A DNA stretch of 42,194 bases, taken from NCBI GenBank assembly GCA_947488595.1, contig CANKZI010000023.1, forward strand, positions 1 to 42,194, given 5' to 3'. The notes under the pieces were generated by a model that saw nothing but the letters and a program-made list of their open reading frames with translations, was not told the DNA's origin and ran no database searches. Each line of letters starts with the position of its first letter. The stretch's first letter is position 1. This DNA comes from Flavobacteriaceae bacterium. GTDB lineage: Bacteria > Bacteroidota > Bacteroidia > Flavobacteriales > Flavobacteriaceae. Positions 25,835 to 32,906 of this stretch are shown here, in pieces. The position numbers and the translations under genes were made by a program.

Positions 25835-26386
25835 TTGCGTAGACTTCTAATCATATTAATAACACTTTTTTTAACCAGTTGTGCATCACTAGAAAAAAAT
25901 AAATTTTCGGAAAACAATATTTCGAAAGAAGATAAATCAATTATTAATGGTACCTATAAAAATATTCCAGACACCGGTGGTGGTGGATTTTATGTTAGAA
26001 ATTTGGTTGATATATTTGAACGCAACCGAAATATGTTCAAATTCAATAATAGGAAATACGAAAATAAAAATCTAAAATTTAAATTGCACCTTATTTCATC
26101 AAATAAAATAAATGTAAAAATATTTGATGAAAACACACTTCTCTTTGATGAAAATTTAAAAATCAATATAAAAAATGATGGCTTCATCTATTTGAAAGAA
26201 AAAAGATTTATGTTAGACGGAATTCCATTTTTATTTGGAGGATGGAATATTCAAAAGTCGAGATTTGCAATTGATAAAGACAACAATTTATACATACAAT
26301 CAAATTACTTCTTCTTAAACGGATTTCTTATTGTTTTTAGTGATTGGAAAACTTTAAAATATGAAATGACATTCAAAAAAGAATGA
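25835..26386 (+). CDS. Hypothetical A+T-rich lipoprotein
   Basis: 183 aa, family not recognised. A TTG start is needed to include the lipoprotein signal MRRLLIILITLFLTSC with its lipobox Cys16; an in-frame stop lies at 25820. The mature part is rich in Lys, Asn, Ile and Phe and has DTGGGGFYVRNLVDIFERN and PFLFGGWNIQKSRFAIDKDNNLYI. The codons are markedly more A+T-rich than in neighbouring genes, and repeat-like DNA follows the gene, which suggests an accessory gene. The exact promoter motif TAAATTTG (25830-25837) overlaps the TTG, so either the transcript starts further upstream or the start codon is mis-assigned. Confidence 0.6.
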   Translation: MRRLLIILITLFLTSCASLEKNKFSENNISKEDKSIINGTYKNIPDTGGGGFYVRNLVDIFERNRNMFKFNNRKYENKNLKFKLHLISSNKINVKIFDENTLLFDENLKINIKNDGFIYLKEKRFMLDGIPFLFGGWNIQKSRFAIDKDNNLYIQSNYFFLNGFLIVFSDWKTLKYEMTFKKE

Positions 26387-26733
26387 ACCACCGCCAACAG
26401 TAGTTAATCGCCGTTTCGGATTTTTTGGTAAAGCGTTCGTTTATTTTTTATAGTTTCATTTTTGGGAACAGAAAATTCACTGTTTTAAACTCAGCAACTG
26501 ACGAGTAGTGTTGCAACGTTAAAAAACAGCACCGATTGACATCGCCTCATCATTTTTTGGGTGCAGGTCAAAGACTACTGCAGCTTAATTGAAGCTGACT
26601 TAATTTTTTTTTAATCTGTGAAATGGGTGGCGCAACTTTTTTATAATAACGATGAAGAATTTAATATCGGGACAATATTTCTTTCGAGTTACTTATTAGA
26701 AAAAAAATAGTACTTTTAAAAGAAAATTCAACA
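26387..26733. repeat. Repeat-like intergenic region between two lipoprotein genes
   Basis: No gene. The start (CACCGCCAACAGTAGTT) and the later GCAACTGACGAGTAGTGTTGC read like a degenerate copy of a dispersed intergenic repeat that I associate with Flavobacterium genomes. That match is from memory. At about 26608, AATCTGTGAAATGGGTGGCG resembles the segment at about 12442. TACTTTTA (26711-26718) is a candidate -7 element for the next gene. Confidence 0.35.
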
Positions 26734-27234
26734 ATGAAAAACCTATTACGCTTTCCTTTATTCTTTCTTGTTGCATTATTGCTTAGCAGTTGCTGGGGAA
26801 TCCCAAACGACGAAGATGTACCAACAGAAAATTATGAACCCGTTTTAATGACGAGAACTGAATTTGAAAATGCTGTTAAAGCGCTTGCTCCAAAGGAAAT
26901 TGTCAAATCGGGAAAAATTTACATCAAAGATAATTTGATGTTCATCAACGATGTCAATAAAGGATTTCATGTTTACAATTATTCAAATCCACAAAATCCA
27001 ATCAAAATTAGTTTTATCCAAATACCTGGCGCGACCGATTTGGCTTTAAGAAACAACATCATTTATATCAATCAAGCGGTTGATTTGGTTACATTAGAAT
27101 ACAATCCTGTAGGTAATCTGATCAATGTTACAAAAAGAATTAAAGAGGTGTTTCCACAAAAAATTGCTCCCGATGGTTTTTCTAGCCAAAATGGGAGCAA
27201 CAAAATTGTTATTGACTGGATTCCAAAAAACTAA
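26734..27234 (+). CDS. Hypothetical lipoprotein, LVIVD-like (first of a pair)
   Basis: 166 aa. A lipoprotein signal (FPLFFLVALLLSSC, lipobox Cys near residue 21) is followed by an acidic Asp/Glu stretch, common after lipidation sites of surface-exposed Bacteroidota lipoproteins. The body carries LVIVD-type beta-propeller-like strands: GKIYIKDNLMFINDVNKGFHVYNYSNPQNPIKI, then GATDLALRNNIIYINQAVDL. Its function is unknown. It lies 8 bp upstream of a second LVIVD lipoprotein gene, so the two are probably co-transcribed and act together in the envelope. Confidence 0.8.
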   Translation: MKNLLRFPLFFLVALLLSSCWGIPNDEDVPTENYEPVLMTRTEFENAVKALAPKEIVKSGKIYIKDNLMFINDVNKGFHVYNYSNPQNPIKISFIQIPGATDLALRNNIIYINQAVDLVTLEYNPVGNLINVTKRIKEVFPQKIAPDGFSSQNGSNKIVIDWIPKN

Positions 27235-27242
27235 AAAAAAAC

Positions 27243-27971
27243 ATGAAATATATAAAATTACTTATTGTACTATTGTTGGTTATCAGTTGTTCGAACGACG
27301 GTGATACCACAATTTCAAACGGCGATGGAACAGGAGGATCATTAGCGATTTTTGCATTAAAAGGCAATTATTTGTACACCGTTGACCAAAACAACCTTAA
27401 CATTTTTGCAATAAGCGATACAGCACAACCCACCTTTGTCAATTCGGTTAATGTGGGTTTCGATATAGAAACGTTGTTTTCGTTTGATGCGCATCTTTAT
27501 ATTGGTTCGCGAAACGGAATGTTTATTTATGACGTAGTGAATCCCGAAAACCCAGCGCTACTATCTTCAGTGCAACATTTTAGATCTTGTGATCCAGTCG
27601 TGGCCAATGCGACGCACTCGTTTGTTACTTTGCATAGCAATACGGATTGTGGTAGCGGAATCAATGTGTTACAAGTTTATGATACTGCCGATTTAAGCAA
27701 TCCATTGCTCATCCATCAGCGCACTTTGTTTTCGCCAAAAGGACTTGGATTGTACCACAATTATCTCATTCTTTGTGACGATGAAATAAAAATATTTGAT
27801 ATCGTTAATCCGGCTGAACCGGTGCTGGTAAAAGCAATTCCGAAAAACTGTTTTGATGTAATTATTAAGGACAATGATTTGTATGCGATTGGCGAAAGTG
27901 GATTGTACCGTTACACTTTAGACAACGATAACATCACCAATGTAGTATTGCAAAGCGAAATTACGTTTTAA
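27243..27971 (+). CDS. LVIVD-repeat lipoprotein (second of a pair)
   Basis: 242 aa with a short lipoprotein signal (IKLLIVLLLVISC, lipobox Cys near residue 16) and an acidic/Asn-Gly-rich spacer. At least four repeated blades of the LVIVD type follow: LKGNYLYTVDQNNLNIFAIS, FDAHLYIGSRNGMFIYDVV, YHNYLILCDDEIKIFDIV and KDNDLYAIGESGLYRYTL. It is probably a small beta-propeller on the cell surface or in the periplasm. Its ligand is unknown. It ends before a copy of the GATAGCTAT repeat and the convergent trmH-type gene. Confidence 0.85.
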   Translation: MKYIKLLIVLLLVISCSNDGDTTISNGDGTGGSLAIFALKGNYLYTVDQNNLNIFAISDTAQPTFVNSVNVGFDIETLFSFDAHLYIGSRNGMFIYDVVNPENPALLSSVQHFRSCDPVVANATHSFVTLHSNTDCGSGINVLQVYDTADLSNPLLIHQRTLFSPKGLGLYHNYLILCDDEIKIFDIVNPAEPVLVKAIPKNCFDVIIKDNDLYAIGESGLYRYTLDNDNITNVVLQSEITF

Positions 27972-28106
27972 CGAATGATTTGCTTTTAGACTTCAAAACG
28001 ATATTTAAGAAAGTCTGTAGCTAAAATTTTTGTTTGATAACAAAGTGTTCCATCGCGGTTGGTTGCATTATAAAACCATTTGAGTTGCTCTTATTTTTGA
28101 TTCCGA

Positions 28107-28126
28107 AACCCTCTCAATAGCTATCG
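28107..28126. repeat. Copy 2 of the CCCGATAGCTAT palindromic repeat (degenerate)
   Basis: AAACCCTCTCAATAGCTATCG, centred on ATAGCTAT (28117-28124), shares the AACCCTC lead with the copy at 14096. It lies between convergent genes, a few bases from the stop of the methyltransferase gene. Confidence 0.45.
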
Positions 28127-28129
28127 AAA

Positions 28130-28786
28130 TTAAACGCCTTCAAAATACCGCGCTTCAATTCGCTCAATATCTTTAATGGAATTTCGTGCCCAATCCAGTC
28201 TCTTCTCCAACATTTCCGAAGGTGATAGTTGCCAATTTATATCCGATTTTCGTAGTCTTTCCATAATATTTTGAATGATAATCGCAGCCGAAACCGACAA
28301 ATTCAAACTTTCTGTAAATCCGACCATCGGTATTTTTAAAAAACCATCTGCTGTCGACAAAACTTCTTGCGAAAGTCCGTTCTTTTCCGTGCCAAAAAAC
28401 AAAGCGCTTGGTTTTGAAATGTCAAAATCATCCAGCAAACAATCATTGTCATGTGGCGTCGTTGCAATAATTTGGTAGCCTTTTGCCTTAACATTTTGCA
28501 AGCAGTCCGAAATGCTTTCGAACCGATAAACATCAACCCACTTTTGCGCGCCCATAGCGATTTCTTTGTCAATGCTTTTACCGTATTTTTCTTCAACAAC
28601 ATGCAATTCTTGAATGCCAAAAACCTCGCAACTTCGCATCACCGCACTGGTATTGTGCAACTGAAAAACATCTTCAATCGCGACCGTAAAATGATTGGTT
28701 CTGTTTTGTAAAACTTTCAAAAATTTCTCTTTTCGGCTTTCGGTAAGTATGTTTTCTAAAAAAGAAAGGTATTCTAAATCGACCAT
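28130..28786 (-). CDS. trmH: TrmH-family tRNA/rRNA 2'-O-methyltransferase (SpoU)
   Basis: 218 aa, the length of TrmH, which methylates the 2'-OH of G18 in tRNA. SPOUT-class motifs are clear: motif 1 HNTSAVMRSCEVFGI, motif 2 ALFFGTEKNGLSQEVL, and motif 3 GFTESLNLSVSAAIIIQNI, which forms the knot binding S-adenosylmethionine. The helix-rich C terminus (EMLEKRLDWARNSI) fits TrmH rather than RlmB. The tRNA target is inferred from family resemblance. It is divergent from the sirtuin gene. A minus-strand TATTTTTG (28805-28812) lies 18 bp before the ATG. Confidence 0.88.
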   Translation of the reverse strand: MVDLEYLSFLENILTESRKEKFLKVLQNRTNHFTVAIEDVFQLHNTSAVMRSCEVFGIQELHVVEEKYGKSIDKEIAMGAQKWVDVYRFESISDCLQNVKAKGYQIIATTPHDNDCLLDDFDISKPSALFFGTEKNGLSQEVLSTADGFLKIPMVGFTESLNLSVSAAIIIQNIMERLRKSDINWQLSPSEMLEKRLDWARNSIKDIERIEARYFEGV

Positions 28787-28804
28787 TGTTTGTTATTATT
28801 TCGG

Positions 28805-28837
28805 CAAAAATACTAACTATTTTAAATGTGAATTCAC
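28805..28837. promoter_or_regulatory. Divergent promoter region with a 10-bp palindrome between trmH and the sirtuin gene
   Basis: The minus-strand -7 element TATTTTTG is at 28805-28812. A perfect palindrome GTGAATTCAC is at 28828-28837, upstream of it. It could be an operator shared by both genes, or chance. Confidence 0.35.
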
Positions 28838-28878
28838 TATTTTTATTTTTTTGAAATTCAAATTTGAAAACACCAGAT

Positions 28879-29571
28879 ATGAAAAAGAAATTAGTGGTTT
28901 TAACAGGAGCTGGGATTTCGGCCGAAAGTGGTATAAAAACCTTCCGCGATAGCGATGGCCTTTGGGAAGGTCACAATGTAGTCGATGTTGCAACACCCGA
29001 AGGTTGGAACAAAAATCAAGCGCTGGTGTTGGATTTTTATAACCAAAGACGACAGCAATTGCATCAAGTAAAACCCAATTCGGGACATTTGATTTTGGCC
29101 GAATTAGAAGCCGATTTCGAGGTGCAAATCATTACACAAAACGTCGATAATCTGCACGAAAAAGCTGGAAGTTCCAACGTTTTGCATTTGCACGGCGAAT
29201 TGTTAAAAGTGCGCAGTACCAAAAATGCAGACTGTATTTTGGATTGGTCAACCGATTTGAATTCGGGCGATTGTGATCCCAATGGTCATCAATTGCGGCC
29301 ACACATCGTCTGGTTTGGCGAGGCAGTTCCAGCGTTGGAACAGGCAGTTCAAATGGTGCAAGAAGCGGCAATTCTGATTGTTATCGGCACTTCGTTACAG
29401 GTGTATCCCGCGGCTGGATTGCTGCATTTTGCCAATCCCGCGGTGCCCATTTATTATATCGATCCCAATCCTGCAACCATTCACGATTTACCCAACGAAC
29501 TCAAAGTGATTGCCACAACGGGCTCAAAAGGCATGAAAATAGTTCAAAAAGAACTGATGAAAATGCGTTAG
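28879..29571 (+). CDS. cobB: Sir2-family NAD-dependent deacylase (CobB-like)
   Basis: 230 aa from ATG 28879. The TTG 15 bp upstream is not preferred, since MKKKLVVLTGAGISAESGI is the usual start. Motifs are GAGISAESGI (NAD), TFRDSDGLWEG, TQNVDNLHEKAG, catalytic His105 in LHLHGEL, RPHIVWFGE and IGTSLQVYPAAG. Tyr54 and Arg57 in FYNQRR match the Tyr-x-x-Arg that marks desuccinylase/demalonylase (Sirt5-like) members. The zinc module is reduced to Cys119 and Cys132 instead of four Cys, so zinc binding is doubtful. It removes acyl groups from lysines in the cytoplasm. Confidence 0.92.
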   Translation: MKKKLVVLTGAGISAESGIKTFRDSDGLWEGHNVVDVATPEGWNKNQALVLDFYNQRRQQLHQVKPNSGHLILAELEADFEVQIITQNVDNLHEKAGSSNVLHLHGELLKVRSTKNADCILDWSTDLNSGDCDPNGHQLRPHIVWFGEAVPALEQAVQMVQEAAILIVIGTSLQVYPAAGLLHFANPAVPIYYIDPNPATIHDLPNELKVIATTGSKGMKIVQKELMKMR

Positions 29572-29835
29572 TTTTTTTGGAGCATGACCCTTCACTTTAC
29601 AATGGCAGTTGTCCCGCTTTCCGCGACAATCTTTTGTCCCGCTAAAGTCGCGACCCAAAAGGATTGCTGCTGCAATCGGGGCTAGTTGAGTGCGTTATAT
29701 AATTCATAGTCACATGTATTTAAAACAATACAGAGTTTTGGCGTTGAAAAAATTGGATAGAGCAATCATAATCCAATCAATTATAAATTTTAGTTTAAGG
29801 AAAAATATTAAAATCATGATAAATTTTTATGGTTT
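29572..29835. repeat. Intergenic repeat-like segment before the toxin-antitoxin pair
   Basis: No gene. Within 29609-29654 the phrase TTGTCCCGCT occurs twice, 25 bp apart, each followed by a CGCGAC. A hairpin GATTGC-TGCT-GCAATC follows (29662-29677). The G+C-rich block ends near 29695. The rest is A+T-rich and leads to the antitoxin promoter. Confidence 0.45.
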
Positions 29836-29853
29836 TGGTGTATATTTACACCA
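29836..29853 (+). promoter_or_regulatory. Palindromic operator over the promoter of the ParDE-type pair
   Basis: TGGTGTA-TATT-TACACCA has perfect 7-bp arms. The TATATTTA (29841-29848) in its centre is one base from the TAnnTTTG -7 element. It stands 16 bp before the antitoxin ATG, exactly where a ribbon-helix-helix antitoxin would bind to repress its own operon. Confidence 0.65.
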
Positions 29854-29869
29854 CTAAATATTTATTATC

Positions 29870-30109
29870 ATGTCAAGACAAAGTATCACCTTAGCCAATC
29901 AAAATGACGAATGGTTAAAACAGCAAGTAGCTAACGAAGAATTTACAAGCAAAAGTGAAGCGGTAAATTATTTAATAAAGAAAGCGCGAGAAAGTGACGA
30001 GTATGTTAATTTTGTTCGAATGAAATTGGATATCGCAGAAAAAAGTGGGTTCAGCACTAAAACTAAAGAGGAATTATTAGTAGAGATTAAGAAAAAACTA
30101 AATGTTTAG
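29870..30109 (+). CDS. ParD-like ribbon-helix-helix antitoxin
   Basis: 79 aa, typical for ParD antitoxins. The N-terminal segment QSITLANQNDEWLKQQVANEEFTSKSEAVNYLIKKARE is the strand-helix-helix DNA-binding part (residues 4-43). The C-terminal half, rich in Glu and Lys, would wrap the toxin. The stop overlaps the next start by 8 bp, the usual coupling of antitoxin and toxin. Autoregulation through the palindrome at 29836-29853 is likely. Whether it serves genome stabilisation or another purpose cannot be told. Confidence 0.88.
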   Translation: MSRQSITLANQNDEWLKQQVANEEFTSKSEAVNYLIKKARESDEYVNFVRMKLDIAEKSGFSTKTKEELLVEIKKKLNV

Positions 30110-30377
30110 ATATAAACTTAATATTCAAGCAGAGGAAGATTTGACCCGAATCTTTGAATATGGAATGGGTCATTTTGGCATCCTACAAGCTAATAAATAT
30201 TATGATATGCTTTTTGAAAATTTTTCAAAAATTGCATCAAACCCATTCCTATTTCCAGAAGCTAGTCGTTTTCGTCAAGGTTATAGGTATTGTGTTTGTG
30301 GTGTCGACACCATTTTTTATAAGATCAATGACGATGAAATAGAAATAATGGCCATCATTGGTAGGCAAGATTTTTAA
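30102..30377 (+). CDS. ParE-like toxin (RelE/ParE superfamily)
   Basis: 91 aa. The ParE fold is seen in YKLNIQAEEDLTRIFEYGMGHFG (helical hairpin), ANKYYDMLFENFSKIASNP, FRQGYRYCVCGVDTIFYKIND and the C-terminal EIEIMAIIGRQDF, which matches the I.I.RV/RQ.. end of the family. ParE toxins poison DNA gyrase, while RelE toxins cleave mRNA. The spacing and ParD partner favour ParE. The toxin frame is intact. Two Cys in YCVCG are unusual. Confidence 0.88.
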   Translation: MFRYKLNIQAEEDLTRIFEYGMGHFGILQANKYYDMLFENFSKIASNPFLFPEASRFRQGYRYCVCGVDTIFYKINDDEIEIMAIIGRQDF

Positions 30378-30572
30378 TGATTCCTTTATTATACCTTTTT
30401 TTGTCTAATATACTAAATACCAGCAAACTATTAAAATAACTGCTACGAATTGTATCGCGTGAAGTCGAGACGAATCCTAAAACTCACAACCTTATAATTT
30501 GATAAAAATCGAATATGCACAAATAAATGCAAAATCTATCCCTAAGTTTCAGAACTAAAATTGAAATTAAAT
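30378..30572. other. Intergenic region between the toxin gene and tgt
   Basis: No gene, repeat or strong hairpin recognised. It is A+T-rich apart from a short mixed stretch near 30455-30475. Confidence 0.4.
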
Positions 30573-30598
30573 TATCTTTGCCAACCCGAACCATCGGG
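30573..30598 (+). promoter_or_regulatory. tgt promoter and leader hairpin
   Basis: TATCTTTG (30573-30580) is an exact -7 match. Five bases on, CCCGA-ACCA-TCGGG (30585-30598) forms a 5-bp G+C stem at the expected transcript start, 15 bp before the ATG. It is too small for a known riboswitch. Confidence 0.45.
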
Positions 30599-30612
30599 CG
30601 AAAAATGCAAAT

Positions 30613-31743
30613 ATGAAGTTTGATTTATTAAAAAAAGATCCGCAATCCAAAGCCAGAGCAGGAACCATTACTACCGATCATGGCACGATTGAAACACCAA
30701 TATTTATGCCCGTAGGTACCGTAGCTTCTGTAAAAGGGGTGCACCAAAGGGAATTGAAACAAGACATTAATCCCGATATTATTCTGGGCAACACCTACCA
30801 TCTTTATCTTCGTCCGCAAATGGATATTCTAGAAAAAGCAGGTGGTTTGCATCAATTTATGAATTGGGATCGCAATATTTTGACCGATTCGGGCGGTTAC
30901 CAAGTGTATTCGCTATCTGCCAACCGCAAAATTAAAGAAGAAGGGGTGAAGTTCAAATCGCATATCGATGGATCGTACCACTTTTTTACACCCGAAAATG
31001 TAATGGAAATCCAGCGCACGATTGGCGCCGATATTATTATGGCGTTTGACGAATGTACGCCTTATCCTTGCGATTATCGCTATGCCCAACGTTCCATGCA
31101 CATGACACACCGTTGGCTAGATCGCTGTATCAACCATTTAACAAAATTGCCATTTAAGTACGGATACGAACAAACTTTTTTTCCGATTATTCAAGGCAGT
31201 ACTTACAAAGATTTGCGCCGGCAATCGGCAGAATATATTGCCAATTCGGGTCAGCAAGGCAATGCCATTGGGGGTTTATCTGTAGGAGAGCCTGCCGAAG
31301 AAATGTATGCCATGACCGAAGTGGTATGCGAAATACTACCCGAAGACAAACCGCGTTATCTAATGGGTGTGGGAACTCCAATTAACATTCTCGAAAATAT
31401 AGCACTCGGAATAGATATGTTTGATTGCGTGATGCCGACCCGAAATGCCAGAAACGGAATGCTCTTTACCGCCAATGGAACTATTAATATTAAAAATAAA
31501 AAATGGGAAGCTGATTTTTCGCCTGTTGACGAAATGGGCATTACCTTTGTCGATACCGAATATACAAAAGCCTACCTGCGTCACCTTTTTGCCGCTAATG
31601 AATACCTTGGAAAACAAATTGCAACCATACACAACCTTGGTTTTTATATGTGGTTGGTTCGTGAGGCGAGAAAGCATATATTAGTCGGCGATTTCCGCGA
31701 ATGGAAAGAAATGATGGTCAAGAACATGAGCCAACGATTATAG
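30613..31743 (+). CDS. tgt: tRNA-guanine (queuine) transglycosylase
   Basis: 376 aa, typical length. It exchanges G34 of GUN-anticodon tRNAs for the queuosine precursor. The TIM barrel motifs are present: TPIFMPVGTVASVKGV, NTYHLYLRP, LTDSGGYQVYSL with Asp92, IMAFDECTPYP, GGLSVGEP, and MFDCVMPTRNARNG with Asp271 as the likely nucleophile. The zinc site that is CxCxxC plus His in most bacterial enzymes is replaced here: the region reads SPVDEMGITFVDTEYTKAYL with no Cys, while the His of LRHL remains. It is the first gene of a run with lptG-like and EamA genes. Confidence 0.95.
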   Translation: MKFDLLKKDPQSKARAGTITTDHGTIETPIFMPVGTVASVKGVHQRELKQDINPDIILGNTYHLYLRPQMDILEKAGGLHQFMNWDRNILTDSGGYQVYSLSANRKIKEEGVKFKSHIDGSYHFFTPENVMEIQRTIGADIIMAFDECTPYPCDYRYAQRSMHMTHRWLDRCINHLTKLPFKYGYEQTFFPIIQGSTYKDLRRQSAEYIANSGQQGNAIGGLSVGEPAEEMYAMTEVVCEILPEDKPRYLMGVGTPINILENIALGIDMFDCVMPTRNARNGMLFTANGTINIKNKKWEADFSPVDEMGITFVDTEYTKAYLRHLFAANEYLGKQIATIHNLGFYMWLVREARKHILVGDFREWKEMMVKNMSQRL

Positions 31744-31774
31744 TTGACAGTTGCTGGTTGTTGGCGAACCCAAC

Positions 31775-31796
31775 ATCCTCCCGATAGCTATCAGGA
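31775..31796. repeat. Copy 3 of the CCCGATAGCTAT palindromic repeat (best conserved)
   Basis: CCTCCCGATAGCTATCAGGA has a perfect 10-bp core GATAGCTATC (31783-31792) plus two outer G-C pairs. It sits in the 77-bp tgt-lptG gap. Confidence 0.55.
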
Positions 31797-31820
31797 ACTA
31801 ACACCCAACGCCCAACACCT

Positions 31821-32906
31821 ATGAACATAATAGACAAATACATTCTCAAAAGATACCTTGCCACTTTCGTGGTGATGTTATTGCTTTTTATTCCAATCGG
31901 AATTGTCATAGACGTTTCTGAAAAAGTGAATAGAATGATACAAAACAAAGTGCCTTTTGGAAGAATTGCTGTTTATTATTTTGATTTTACCATCTATTTT
32001 GCCAATTTATTGTTTCCTATATTTTTATTTTTATCGGTAATTTGGTTCACGTCTAAACTGGCCAATAACACCGAAATTATTGCTATTTTAAGTTCAGGAA
32101 TATCATTTTCTCGCTTCTTACGCCCCTATATTATCGGCGCAAGCATTGTTTCGGTTTTTGCATTGCTGATGGGTTTTTTTATTGTTCCAAAATCAAGCGA
32201 AGGCTTTAATAATTTCCGTTACAATTACCTCAAAGGCAACGGAAAAAGTGAAATGCGTGACAATTCGGATGTTTTTCGCCAAATTAATGACCTCGAGTTC
32301 ATTCATGTTGGCACATTTAATCAAGTCTCTGGTATGGCTTTCAATTTTACACTTGAAAAATTCAATAAAAAAGACCAATTGATTTTCAAAATCAATGCCG
32401 ATCGCATCAAATGGAATCCCAAAACTAAAAATTATACCCTGTTTGGTTACCAAAAAAGAACCATTGGCGTTTTGTGTGACAAAATAGAAAGTCTGCCCAA
32501 AAAAGATACAGTATTTACTTTTGATCTCGAAGATTTGACGCCCACTGTTTATGTTGCCGAAACATTAAGTTTGGGCGAACTCAACAAATTCATCGATAAA
32601 GAAAGAAGCCGAGGCTCTTCTAATATCAATACGTATTTGGTGGTATTATACAAAAAATACAGTATTCCGGTTTCTGCTTTTATATTGACTATTATTGCTG
32701 TCGCAGTATCATCAATGAAGCGGCGTGGCGGAATGGGAATCAATCTTGCCATCGGAATAGGTTTGGCATTTACCTATGTTTTCTTCGACAAAATTTTTGG
32801 TGTTTTAGCCGAAAAGTCAAGTATTCCGCCTTTAATTGCTGTCTGGATTCCAAATATCGTCTTCGGAATTTTAGCCATTTATCTCTTGCGCAATGCCAAA
32901 CGTTAA
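31821..32906 (+). CDS. LptF/LptG-family lipopolysaccharide export permease
   Basis: 361 aa, the usual size. The N-terminal two or three helices begin NIIDKYILKRYLATFVVMLLLF, the classical start of YjgP/YjgQ proteins. A periplasmic beta-jellyroll domain covers about residues 125-260 (FTLEKFNKKDQLIFKINADRIKW). Three C-terminal helices follow with VSSMKRRGGMGINLAIGIGLAFTYVFFDK. It pairs with an LptB ATPase to pull lipopolysaccharide from the inner membrane. Whether it is the LptF or LptG homologue cannot be decided from this window. The 3' end overlaps the EamA gene by 14 bp. Confidence 0.9.
   Translation: MNIIDKYILKRYLATFVVMLLLFIPIGIVIDVSEKVNRMIQNKVPFGRIAVYYFDFTIYFANLLFPIFLFLSVIWFTSKLANNTEIIAILSSGISFSRFLRPYIIGASIVSVFALLMGFFIVPKSSEGFNNFRYNYLKGNGKSEMRDNSDVFRQINDLEFIHVGTFNQVSGMAFNFTLEKFNKKDQLIFKINADRIKWNPKTKNYTLFGYQKRTIGVLCDKIESLPKKDTVFTFDLEDLTPTVYVAETLSLGELNKFIDKERSRGSSNINTYLVVLYKKYSIPVSAFILTIIAVAVSSMKRRGGMGINLAIGIGLAFTYVFFDKIFGVLAEKSSIPPLIAVWIPNIVFGILAIYLLRNAKR

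Noticed and set aside
30573..30612. preQ1 riboswitch in the tgt leader
   Set aside because: The leader is under 30 nt with one 5-bp stem; the conserved preQ1 core and A-rich tail are absent.
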